8,256 nt of DNA from Dysgonamonadaceae bacterium (GCA_031287395.1 JAITTA010000145.1:1-8256); one strand, 5' to 3'. Shown: positions 1 to 6,953, counted from the stretch's first letter. The notes: generated by a model not told the origin, from the sequence alone. Numbers and translations are program-made.

Positions 1-522
1 CGCAAGACTCTTTCTTATCCGGGCATTCGTAATTTTATCAAATTGGAATTAGCTCGTATTATTGTTGAAAAATATGAACAGGTTGATGCGATTGCCGGTG
101 TTGCCACAGGTGCCATTGCTCAGGGAGCAATGGTGGCGGAAGAGCTTAACCTGCCTTTTGTTTATATTCGCGCAACACCTAAAGATCATGGATTGGAAAA
201 CCTGATTGAGGGCGATCTGAAACCGGGATCAAAAGTAGTTGTTGTCGAAGACCTGATTTCTACCGGAGGAAGTAGTATGAAAGCGATAGAAGCCGTTCGT
301 AATGCAGGATGTGATGTGCTTGGAATGGTTGCAATCTTCACTTACGGGCTATCGGCTGCAGATGCTACTTTCAGGGAGGGAAAGGTCAACGTGACCGCAC
401 TTTGTAGTTATGATGCCATTCTTGACGAAGCGTTGAGAACCGATTATATCGATGAATCGGAAATCAAAACACTTCAGCAGTGGCGTAAGAATCCATCCAA
501 ATGGAATCCCCAAATAATATGA
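1..522 (+). CDS. pyrE: Orotate phosphoribosyltransferase, 5'-truncated by the window edge
   Basis: PyrE joins orotate to PRPP to make orotidine 5'-monophosphate, the fifth step of de novo pyrimidine synthesis, in the cytoplasm. The frame is open from base 1, so the true start lies outside the window; 173 residues are visible and, against a usual length of about 210, roughly 40 N-terminal residues are missing (family knowledge). The PRPP-binding signature VVVVEDLISTGGSS is at 235-276. The flexible catalytic loop is seen as RATPKDHG (169-192), with the Lys, Asp and His that match the KDHG of E. coli PyrE. An ATG-like reading from the TTG at 43 would cut the fold and is not a real start. The stop TGA (520-522) overlaps the next gene's ATG as ATGA, which suggests translational coupling. 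Confidence 0.96.
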   Translation, partial: RKTLSYPGIRNFIKLELARIIVEKYEQVDAIAGVATGAIAQGAMVAEELNLPFVYIRATPKDHGLENLIEGDLKPGSKVVVVEDLISTGGSSMKAIEAVRNAGCDVLGMVAIFTYGLSAADATFREGKVNVTALCSYDAILDEALRTDYIDESEIKTLQQWRKNPSKWNPQII

Positions 523-950
523 TGGAATTTGTTAGTCAGGTAAAAACACTTCAATACAATGAAGAGGAGATTTATACCGTTTTATCCGATTTATCGAATT
601 TAGAACGGGTAAAGGATAAAATTCCTGCAGATAAAGTACAGGATATGAGCTTCGACCGTGATTCCTGTAGCTTTTCGGTCAATCCGGTAGGAAGAGTGAA
701 ATTTTCTATTATTGATCGGGAACCATTCAAAACAATTAAAATTGCAGCCGACGAATCTCCTGTGGAAGTTACATTATGGATACAATTGAAGCAGACTGGC
801 GAAAATGATACCAAAATGAAGCTTACCATCAGGGCGGAATTGAATCCGTTTTTGAAACCCATGTTATCCAAACCGTTACAGGAAGGAGTGGATAAAATTG
901 CGGAGGTATTGGCAGCAATACAATACGATAAAATGAAGAGTGAAGAATGA
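519..950 (+). CDS. SRPBCC-fold (START/Bet v1-like) protein of unknown function
   Basis: A 143-residue soluble protein that resembles the SRPBCC superfamily of hydrophobic-ligand-binding helix-grip proteins: an N-terminal strand (EFVSQVKTLQYNEEEIY), a helical stretch with LSDLSNLERVKDKIP, a run of beta strands (SFSVNPVGRVKFSIIDREPFKTIKI), and a long amphipathic C-terminal helix (PLQEGVDKIAEVLAAIQY). I recall similar short proteins next to pyrE and argH in Bacteroidales, but their role is unknown to me. No signal peptide or membrane segment is visible. Three in-frame ATGs compete (501, 519, 522). I prefer 519 because it forms an ATGA overlap with the pyrE stop and begins directly before the conserved-looking MEFVSQVK; 501 would add six residues and a 22-base overlap. 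The last codons lie in the left arm of a strong hairpin. The function assignment rests on fold resemblance only. Confidence 0.8.
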   Translation: MMEFVSQVKTLQYNEEEIYTVLSDLSNLERVKDKIPADKVQDMSFDRDSCSFSVNPVGRVKFSIIDREPFKTIKIAADESPVEVTLWIQLKQTGENDTKMKLTIRAELNPFLKPMLSKPLQEGVDKIAEVLAAIQYDKMKSEE

Positions 951-993
951 AGAGTTGCTTTGTGCGTAAATCAACCTCTTCATTCTTCATTCT
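932..993 (+). repeat. Long inverted repeat / stem-loop spanning the SRPBCC stop codon
   Basis: Bases 937-954 pair with 976-993 in 18 consecutive pairs, all Watson-Crick except one G-T (940/990). The stem continues by three pairs (955-957 with 972-974) past a single bulged C at 975, leaving a 14-base loop. The left arm includes a direct repeat, AATGAAGAG at 932-940 and again at 946-954, and contains the TGA stop (948-950). There is no T-run after the right arm, so it does not look like a simple intrinsic terminator. It could be an RNA stability or processing site between pyrE-SRPBCC and argH, or one copy of a dispersed intergenic repeat; the purine-rich GAAGAATGAAGAG unit suggests the latter. 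Confidence 0.75.
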
Positions 994-1007
994 AAACGCT
1001 TAATCCA

Positions 1008-2342
1008 ATGAGCAAGCTCTGGCAAAAAACAACTGAAGTCGATAAAGCAGTAGAAAAATTTACTGTAGGAAAAGACCGGAAAATGGATCTGTATCTGGCA
1101 AAGTACGATGTACTGGGCTCCATGGCGCATATTATCATGTTGGAAAGTGTCGGACTATTAACTTCCGGTGAGTTGGCAACTTTATTGAAGGAGCTTCGTG
1201 CGATATACCAGATTATTGAATCCGGCGAATTTGTTATTGAAGATGGGGTGGAAGATGTACATTCCCAGGTGGAACTGATGCTTACCCGTAAACTGGGTGA
1301 TACCGGAAAAAAGATTCATAGCGGACGTTCACGTAATGACCAGGTTTTACTGGATATTAAACTGTTTACTCGTAATGAAATACAAAGAATTACAGAGAAT
1401 GTCTCTGCTTTGATAGATGTTTTGATTTCCCGGAGTGATCGATATAAAGATGTCTTGTTGCCGGGATATACGCACCTCCAGGTAGCCATGCCTTCTTCGT
1501 TTGGCTTGTGGTTCGGCGCCTATGCCGAAAGCCTTACAGATGACCTGCAAATGCTTCTGGCAGCCTATAAAATATGCAATAGGAACCCTTTGGGATCGGC
1601 TGCAGGTTATGGTTCTTCGTTTCCGCTCAATCGGCAGATAACTACGGATTTACTGGGTTTTGATTCTATGAATTACAATGTAGTTTATGCCCAGATGGGA
1701 CGCGGAAAGATGGAACGAACTGTCGGTTTTGCTTTGGCCGGGATTGCGGCAACCCTTTCTAAACTGGCTTTCGATGCCTGTCTGTTTAACAGTCAGAACT
1801 TCGGATTTATCCGGCTCCCGGATGAGTTTACAACCGGATCGAGTATTATGCCGCATAAAAAAAACCCGGACGTATTTGAGTTGACGCGGGCAAAATGTAA
1901 CCTGATCCAAAGTATTCCCCAACAAATCACTTTGATTACGAATAACCTGCCTTCAGGTTATTTCCGTGATTTACAGATAATAAAAGAAGTTTTCCTGCCG
2001 GCATTCGATGAACTCTCGGATTGCCTGGATATGGTGCGTGTGATGATGAATGAGGTGAGAGTCAATGAGAATATCCTTGACGATGAAAAATACAATCTGC
2101 TTTTCAGTGTGGAAAAAGTAAATGAACTGGTACTGCAGGGAATTCCCTTCCGGGATGCTTACAAACAAGTCGGATTGGAAATTGAAGCCGGTAATTTTGT
2201 CCCGGATAAAAAGGTTCGCCATACGCATGAAGGAAGCATCGGGAACCTGTGTAATGACAAAATTATGTCTATGAAACGACAAATTATTTCGGATTTCCGT
2301 TTTGAAGTTGTCAATAAGTCGGTTGACACATTACTATCTTAA
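1008..2342 (+). CDS. argH: Argininosuccinate lyase
   Basis: Splits argininosuccinate into arginine and fumarate, the last step of arginine synthesis; a cytoplasmic homotetramer of the fumarase/aspartase superfamily. All three conserved regions are present in order: SGRSRNDQ (residues 105-112), GYTHLQ with the Thr155-His156 pair, and the superfamily signature GSSIMPHKKNP (277-287) on the mobile loop, carrying the serine that acts as catalytic base. The length of 444 is close to the 447 or so I recall for Bacteroides and a little short of the 460 of E. coli. Between regions 2 and 3 the usual VSDRDF segment reads YAQMGRGKME (227-236), which I recall as typical of Bacteroidota ArgH. The start ATG at 1008 gives MSKLWQK, matching the family's N-terminus; no Shine-Dalgarno is visible. 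It follows the hairpin and is two bases upstream of the Nudix gene. Confidence 0.97.
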   Translation: MSKLWQKTTEVDKAVEKFTVGKDRKMDLYLAKYDVLGSMAHIIMLESVGLLTSGELATLLKELRAIYQIIESGEFVIEDGVEDVHSQVELMLTRKLGDTGKKIHSGRSRNDQVLLDIKLFTRNEIQRITENVSALIDVLISRSDRYKDVLLPGYTHLQVAMPSSFGLWFGAYAESLTDDLQMLLAAYKICNRNPLGSAAGYGSSFPLNRQITTDLLGFDSMNYNVVYAQMGRGKMERTVGFALAGIAATLSKLAFDACLFNSQNFGFIRLPDEFTTGSSIMPHKKNPDVFELTRAKCNLIQSIPQQITLITNNLPSGYFRDLQIIKEVFLPAFDELSDCLDMVRVMMNEVRVNENILDDEKYNLLFSVEKVNELVLQGIPFRDAYKQVGLEIEAGNFVPDKKVRHTHEGSIGNLCNDKIMSMKRQIISDFRFEVVNKSVDTLLS

Positions 2343-2344
2343 TT

Positions 2345-2830
2345 ATGGATGAAGTTTTTCCTTTAGTCAATAAAAATGGTCAAGTGATTGGCCGGGCTTT
2401 GAGATCGGAATGCCATAATGGCTCGAAATTACTTCATCCGGTTATTCATTTGCATATTTTTAACAATAAAGGAGAACTGTTTCTGCAAAAACGATCGGAA
2501 AAGAAAGATATTCAACCGGGAAAATGGGACACTTCAGTCGGAGGACATATCGACTTTGGAGAATCGGTTGAAAATGCTTTGAAGAGGGAGGCCCGGGAAG
2601 AACTTGGAATTATTCGTTTTGATCCTGTGTTTCTACGGAAGTATGTATTTGAATCGGAAGTTGAAAAAGAATTGGTCTACAGCTATAAAACCACATATGA
2701 AGGAGATATCCGAATCGACGAATCAGAAGTGACTGAAGGTCAGTTTTGGACGATGGAAAAAATCAAAGATAGTATAGGAACAGGAATATTTACTCCTAAC
2801 TTTGAGGATGAATTCATTCACCTGATATAA
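2345..2830 (+). CDS. Nudix hydrolase, YfcD/IDI-like subgroup
   Basis: A 161-residue Nudix-fold protein that should hydrolyse a nucleoside diphosphate linked to another group, or an isoprenoid or similar pyrophosphate; the substrate cannot be read from sequence. The Nudix box is complete at residues 67-89 (GHIDFGE, seven residues, then REAREELGI), with the metal-binding glutamates in REAREE. The N-terminus DEVFPLVNKNGQVIGRALR, with a following HPVIHLHIFN strand and LFLQKRS before the box, resembles the YfcD and isopentenyl-diphosphate isomerase branch. However, IDI is normally longer (about 180 residues or more) and I do not claim that activity. The ATG lies only two bases after the argH stop, so it is almost certainly co-transcribed with argH. 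No relation to arginine synthesis is evident. Confidence 0.92.
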   Translation: MDEVFPLVNKNGQVIGRALRSECHNGSKLLHPVIHLHIFNNKGELFLQKRSEKKDIQPGKWDTSVGGHIDFGESVENALKREAREELGIIRFDPVFLRKYVFESEVEKELVYSYKTTYEGDIRIDESEVTEGQFWTMEKIKDSIGTGIFTPNFEDEFIHLI

Positions 2831-2880
2831 TTTAACATCAGGGATATACGATTTCTCTGCCATATAACGTTAAACAAAAT

Positions 2881-3834
2881 ATGGAATATAAGTTTTGTGG
2901 AAACAGCGGATTGCAATTCCCCCGTATTTCGTTGGGATTGTGGCATAATTTCGGCGATGTGGATGATTTTTCCGTCGCCCGTGGTATGATTTGCCATGCG
3001 TTTGAGCATGGAGTGACGCACTTTGACCTGGCTAATAATTACGGGCCTCCTCCCGGAAGTGCGGAAACTAATTTCGGTAAGATATTAGCTAAAGATCTCA
3101 GGGATCACCGGGATGAAATAATTATTTCTTCGAAGGCCGGACATTTGATGTGGAATGGGCCTTATGGTGACGGAGGTTCCCGTAAATATATCATGGCCAG
3201 TATCAATCAAAGCTTGAAACGTACCGGGCTGGACTATTTCGATATTTTTTACAGCCACCGTTATGATCCTCAAACTCCTGTAGAAGAAACAGTACAAGCT
3301 TTGATCGATATTGTACGGCAAGGAAAAGCTTTGTATGTCGGATTGTCCAAATACCCTCCCGAACAGGCCCGAAAAGCTTATCAAATGTTGAAAGAACAAC
3401 AGGTGCCCTGCCTGATTTACCAGGATAAATACAGTCTGTTGTGGAGGAAACCGGAAACAGCATCATTTCCCTTGATTGAAGAATTCGGCGTGGGATTTAT
3501 TGCGTTTTCTCCGTTAGCTCAGGGAATATTGACTAATAAGTATCTAAATGGGGTGCCTGAAACATCTCGCGCTGCTAAAAGTCATGGATTTTTGCAAAAA
3601 GAAGAAGTAACTCCCGAAGTGATGGTAAAAGTAAAAAAACTTCATGAGTTAGCGGAAAAACGGGGGCAAACGTTAGCGGAAATGGCTTTAGCATGGGTGT
3701 TGAGTCATGAAACGGTCACCTCAGTCATTATCGGAACAAGCTCGGTTTCCCAATTGAAGGATAATCTTGCTACACTGGAAAATTGCCGGTTTACTTCTGA
3801 AGAATTATCGACTATAGAACAGATTATAATTTGA
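2881..3834 (+). CDS. Aldo/keto reductase, YghZ-like (L-glyceraldehyde 3-phosphate reductase type)
   Basis: An NADPH-dependent aldo/keto reductase with a TIM-barrel fold, cytoplasmic. The catalytic tetrad is intact: Asp49 (HFDLANNYG), Tyr54, Lys85 (ISSKAG) and His126 (FYSHRYD). Many segments match E. coli YghZ as I remember it: SLGLWHNFG, THFDLANNYGPPPGSAE, GPYGDGGSRKY, SLKRTGLDYFDIFYSHR, GKALYVGLS, FSPLAQGILTNKYLNG and VTSVIIGTS, the last being the cofactor phosphate-binding area. YghZ reduces L-glyceraldehyde 3-phosphate and can act on methylglyoxal, so a detoxifying role is plausible (inference). At 317 residues it is about 30 shorter than YghZ, lacking some N- and C-terminal extension. It lies 50 bases after the Nudix gene with no TAnnTTTG box in the gap and five bases before the lipoprotein gene, so it is probably part of the same transcript. 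Confidence 0.95.
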   Translation: MEYKFCGNSGLQFPRISLGLWHNFGDVDDFSVARGMICHAFEHGVTHFDLANNYGPPPGSAETNFGKILAKDLRDHRDEIIISSKAGHLMWNGPYGDGGSRKYIMASINQSLKRTGLDYFDIFYSHRYDPQTPVEETVQALIDIVRQGKALYVGLSKYPPEQARKAYQMLKEQQVPCLIYQDKYSLLWRKPETASFPLIEEFGVGFIAFSPLAQGILTNKYLNGVPETSRAAKSHGFLQKEEVTPEVMVKVKKLHELAEKRGQTLAEMALAWVLSHETVTSVIIGTSSVSQLKDNLATLENCRFTSEELSTIEQIII

Positions 3835-3839
3835 GATAA

Positions 3840-4301
3840 ATGAAGAAAATATTGTTGGCGATATTATTCATAGGTGTTGCATTTTCGTGCGAAGACGAGG
3901 TCTATTCCAATATTCCCTGGGCCCCGGTAGATCTGAAGTTGCATTTGAATGGAGAAGACAACAGTTTGAACGGATCGTTATCTTATAAAATATTTATACC
4001 GAATAAAGATGAAAGAACTGCAACAGACAAACTGGGATATGGAGGCATACTGGTGATCAATGGTTTTGGTAACGACATCCTCAACCTGAAAGCATACGAT
4101 CTGTCATGTCCGGTCCATGCGGAACGCGATGTCAGGATAAAACCGGACAAGGATGGATTAAACGCAACTTGCCCTAAATGTGGAGCCACTTACAATATTG
4201 CATCGAGTGGAGCCCCCATTTCCGGTTCAAAATATCCTCTGAAACAATATAATGTAATTTCATCTGCCGGAATTAGTGGAACTTATATTGTAACCAACTA
4301 A
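3840..4301 (+). CDS. Small lipoprotein with Rieske-like Cys/His domain
   Basis: A 153-residue predicted lipoprotein. A Lys-Lys start and hydrophobic stretch (residues 4-15) lead into AFSC, with Cys17 the likely lipidated residue; the following EDE is acidic. After an Ig-like beta-rich stretch comes YGGILVING, then AYDLSCPVH (Cys90, His93), then TCPKCGATYNI (Cys111, Cys114), then a GAPISGSKYPLKQYNV tail. The layout resembles the Rieske-like proteins of Bacteroidales, sometimes annotated as putative nitrite-reductase ferredoxin subunits. The ligands, however, follow CxxH and CxxC rather than the true Rieske pattern CxH and CxxH, so a 2Fe-2S Rieske cluster is doubtful and zinc or rubredoxin-like binding is possible. 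It starts five bases after the reductase stop, so the two are likely co-expressed, but the reductase is cytoplasmic. It converges on the channel gene across 17 bases. Confidence 0.85.
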   Translation: MKKILLAILFIGVAFSCEDEVYSNIPWAPVDLKLHLNGEDNSLNGSLSYKIFIPNKDERTATDKLGYGGILVINGFGNDILNLKAYDLSCPVHAERDVRIKPDKDGLNATCPKCGATYNIASSGAPISGSKYPLKQYNVISSAGISGTYIVTN

Positions 4302-4318
4302 TTCATAGCAGATAATTT

Positions 4319-5608
4319 TTATTTCGGTTTTTCGACTATTATATTTTTAATATCTCCCCCGGCTTCCCGTTCGAAAATCTGGAGATCGAAATATTTCACG
4401 GCAGCAATCAAATGGTCGAAAATATCTGCCATAATAAATTCATATTCAACCCAGTTGGTCGTATTGGTAAATACATATAATTCGAAAGGTAATCCCATTT
4501 CTGTGGGAGATAATTGACGTACCATCAATGTCAGGTCTTTCCTTGTACCGGGATGATTTTCCAGATACCATTCGGCATATTTCCGGAACAGGCCGGCATT
4601 GGTCTGAGTCCTCCCGTTGATAGGAATGGAACGGTCTGCTCCGATTTTTTCATTGTGTTTGTCGATTTCTACTTGACGATTATCAATGTAGGCCGATATT
4701 CCCTGTATTTTTTTGAAACGTTGAAGTTCATCTTTTTCAACAAACCGGATACTTGATTGCTTTATAATGATGGAACGCTTTATACGACGGCCTCCGGACA
4801 TTTGCATTCCTCTCCAATTCTGAAAAGAATCCGAGATCAGGGCATAAGTCGGTAAGGTCGTAATCGTTTTATCGAAATTCTGAACTTTTACGGTTGTCAG
4901 ATTGATTTCGATGACGTCACCGTCCGCCCCGTACTTCGGAACAGTAATCCAGTCTCCCAATCGAACCATATCGTTCCCGGCAACCTGGATACTTGCAACA
5001 AAACCCATGATCGAATCCTTAAACATCAGTAAGAGGATTGCTGAAGCAGCACCCATGGCAGTAAAGAAAACAGTCGGCGATTTTCCGGTGATGATTGAAA
5101 AAATGATAACGATTCCGAATAAAAATAATATCAACCGGATTACCTGTATGTAACTGGTCATGGGTTTATCTTTGAAAACCGGTTTTTCGACCAATAAATC
5201 CATACCTGATTTTACCAGGGACATAATGATCAGAATAACTAAAAATACCAGATAAATATCGGTCAGAATTCCCAGTGGGGTAATTAACCCGGGAAAATCC
5301 GAAAAAACGACCGGGATCAGCTTTTTGATTATCATATAAGGTAAAAGTTGAGCCAGATAACGTGGAAAATAATTATTTACCAAGTATTTAAAAAATGATA
5401 CATGGGAAAGTTGGGCTATCTTATTAAAAATTCCGCGAATGATACGACGTGTCAGGTATTGAACGATATACACCAGTATAAACGAAAAAACAAACATAAT
5501 TGCGGTATTAAGATAAACTGCAATCTGCTCGGAAATTCCCCACTCAATCAATTTATTAAAAGTACATTGGCTGAAAAAACTGGCAAAATGTCCGAAAATT
5601 CCATTCAT
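4319..5608 (-). CDS. ybdG: Mechanosensitive ion channel, MscS family, YbdG-like
   Basis: An inner-membrane channel protein of 429 residues, close to the 415 of E. coli YbdG, which contributes a miniconductance (MscM-type) response to osmotic downshock. Hydrophobic segments are seen at about 30-51, 84-104, 112-135 and 155-174, and the pore-lining helix at about 177-210 (the region with FFTAMGAASAILLLMFKD). The soluble MscS beta-domain follows: RLGDWITVPKYGADGDVIEI and LTTVKVQNFDKTITTLPTY, then SGGRRIKRSI, RKDLTLMVRQLSPTEMGLP and NWVEYEFIMADIFDH, all close to YbdG as I recall it. The 50-residue insert after the beta-domain (about 290-340) is typical of YbdG and absent from MscS. It lies 70 bases downstream of the alanine-dehydrogenase-like gene, but a promoter-like sequence in the gap suggests independent transcription. 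The symbol is by similarity. Confidence 0.94.
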   Translation of the reverse strand: MNGIFGHFASFFSQCTFNKLIEWGISEQIAVYLNTAIMFVFSFILVYIVQYLTRRIIRGIFNKIAQLSHVSFFKYLVNNYFPRYLAQLLPYMIIKKLIPVVFSDFPGLITPLGILTDIYLVFLVILIIMSLVKSGMDLLVEKPVFKDKPMTSYIQVIRLILFLFGIVIIFSIITGKSPTVFFTAMGAASAILLLMFKDSIMGFVASIQVAGNDMVRLGDWITVPKYGADGDVIEINLTTVKVQNFDKTITTLPTYALISDSFQNWRGMQMSGGRRIKRSIIIKQSSIRFVEKDELQRFKKIQGISAYIDNRQVEIDKHNEKIGADRSIPINGRTQTNAGLFRKYAEWYLENHPGTRKDLTLMVRQLSPTEMGLPFELYVFTNTTNWVEYEFIMADIFDHLIAAVKYFDLQIFEREAGGDIKNIIVEKPK

Positions 5609-5636
5609 AGTGACTATTAAAATTGAGATTATTTAA

Positions 5637-5669
5637 CAAAAGTAACAAAATTTTTTAGAGAAATACAAA
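5637..5669 (-). promoter_or_regulatory. Bacteroidota-type promoter for the ybdG-like gene
   Basis: On the minus strand, TACTTTTG (5644 down to 5637) is a perfect TAnnTTTG -7 box, and TTTG (5669 down to 5666) lies 21 bases upstream as the -33 element. This is the architecture of Bacteroides primary-sigma promoters. Transcription would begin near 5630, giving a leader of about 22 bases before the ATG at 5608. Both elements lie between the upstream stop and this start. Confidence 0.6.
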
Positions 5670-5678
5670 GTCATCCGA

Positions 5679-6899
5679 TTAAAAAACGGATAAGAACAGT
5701 CCGATATCGTGTGACGGCATGTTGAAATGTTTTGCAACAAAAGCGTTGACAAGTTTCCCTCCGTACATATATAACCCCGAACGAAAACCAATATCCGCTT
5801 TAGTCATCGCAGTGATCCCCCCCAAATCGCCCATTTGGATAATCATCGGCGTAAAAATATTACTGAGAGCCATAGAAGTTGTACGGGCCACGCGGGAACT
5901 TAGGTTGGGAACACAATAATGTAAAATGCCGTATTTTTCGAATATCCCGGGATGCCTTTCTGGTAAAAAACAGGTTGTCTCAAAACAACCTCCCTGATTG
6001 ACACGTAAATCAATTATCAATGCTCCTTTTTTCATGGTACGGACCACTTCTTCCGAAATAACATAGCGTACGGGAGCATCGAGGTATCGCATCGCACCGA
6101 TTACCACGTCGGCCGATTTAAAGGCATTAACCAACACATTCGGTTGAAAAACAGAAGTAAATACCGAACGTCCGAGTGTATTCTGTAATTGACGTAACTT
6201 ATTGATATCACTGTCGAACACACGCACCATAGCTCCTAATCCCAGGGCTGCACGGGCTGCAATGGTCCCGCCGGATCCAGACCCGATAATGACGACCTCG
6301 GTGGGAGATACACCGGGAACCCCACCCATCAATACCCCTTTGCCTCCATTGGTGTTACTGAGGAGTTCGGATGCAACAGATATCGCGGCTGCTCCTTCGA
6401 TCTCAGAAATAGAATTACGAACAGGAAAACAATGCCCGTCTTCGGAGATCAGTTCATACCCGATTGCATTGATGCCCTTGGTGGTCATTATTTTAATCGT
6501 TTCTACGGAGATTCCGGGTAACTGCAACATACTGCAAACCGTGGTTTTGGGTTTCATCATCCGGACTTCTTCCAGGGTAGGCGGAGCAATTTTAAAAATC
6601 AGGTCGCATTGGAATATAGTTTCCTTATCGGAGGCAATTTCGGCTCCGGCTTCCATGTAAAGAGCGTCCGAATAATTGATGCCAATACCGGCATCTTCTT
6701 CGATAATAACCCGGTGACCGGCATCAACAATCATATCCACCGCTTCCGGAGTAAAAGCTAAGCGTTTTTCGATTTCACAATCTTCTTTGGGAACACCAAT
6801 GACCAATTGTTGCCGCACCTTATTCAATTCTTTCAATAATTCCTGAGGTATCTTCGATGCTTCTTCCTTCCCGGAAGGCGATGCTTTCATCTCTTTCAT
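5679..6899 (-). CDS. Alanine dehydrogenase / PNT-family NAD(P)-binding protein with altered active site
   Basis: A 406-residue member of the alanine dehydrogenase and transhydrogenase-alpha (PNT) family. The N-terminal AlaDh/PNT domain begins at VIGVPKE (33-39) after an extra 30 or so charged residues; EKRLAFTP holds the substrate-carboxylate Arg46 and FKIAPP holds the substrate Lys103. The Rossmann domain carries GSGSGG (206-211), with Asp229 at the end of the second strand favouring NAD over NADP. The C-terminal part has NLSSRVARTTSMALSN and FTP, as in alanine dehydrogenases. Where classical enzymes (M. tuberculosis Ald His96, Asp270) have LHLA and IDQGG, this protein reads LQLPG (Gln126) and VNQGG (Asn301). 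The Gln is, as I recall, shared by Bacteroidota relatives; the Asn seems rarer. It may still bind NAD and an amino or keto acid, but the alanine reaction is not assured. It lies 54 bases downstream of aroK on the same strand. Confidence 0.88.
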   Translation of the reverse strand: MKEMKASPSGKEEASKIPQELLKELNKVRQQLVIGVPKEDCEIEKRLAFTPEAVDMIVDAGHRVIIEEDAGIGINYSDALYMEAGAEIASDKETIFQCDLIFKIAPPTLEEVRMMKPKTTVCSMLQLPGISVETIKIMTTKGINAIGYELISEDGHCFPVRNSISEIEGAAAISVASELLSNTNGGKGVLMGGVPGVSPTEVVIIGSGSGGTIAARAALGLGAMVRVFDSDINKLRQLQNTLGRSVFTSVFQPNVLVNAFKSADVVIGAMRYLDAPVRYVISEEVVRTMKKGALIIDLRVNQGGCFETTCFLPERHPGIFEKYGILHYCVPNLSSRVARTTSMALSNIFTPMIIQMGDLGGITAMTKADIGFRSGLYMYGGKLVNAFVAKHFNMPSHDIGLFLSVF

Positions 6900-6953
6900 A
6901 CGCCAATAATTTGTTTTATTTATGCTTTCCGGTGCAAACCTTGCATGCCCGTT

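Noticed and set aside
1971..2282. Minus-strand open frame of 103 codons inside argH
   Set aside because: Fully antisense to conserved argH coding sequence, with no recognisable motif; the same reasoning removes the other frames nested in argH, the reductase gene, ybdG, aroK and rnhA.
2831..2880. Separate promoter for the aldo/keto reductase gene
   Set aside because: No TAnnTTTG box is present in the 50-base gap, so I did not annotate one.
4302..4318. Bidirectional terminator between the convergent lipoprotein and ybdG-like genes
   Set aside because: The 17-base gap and its flanks show no convincing stem; only a short T-run is present.
5673..5691. Small inverted repeat (ATCCG/CGGAT) at the end of the alanine-dehydrogenase-like gene as a terminator
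   Set aside because: Only five base pairs around a nine-base loop, overlapping the stop codon, with no T-run downstream on the minus strand.
6202..6660. A 152-codon plus-strand open frame opposite the alanine-dehydrogenase-like gene
   Set aside because: It lies wholly antisense to a well-supported gene, its translation shows no recognisable domain, and it is proline- and isoleucine-rich as expected from the reverse complement of that coding sequence.
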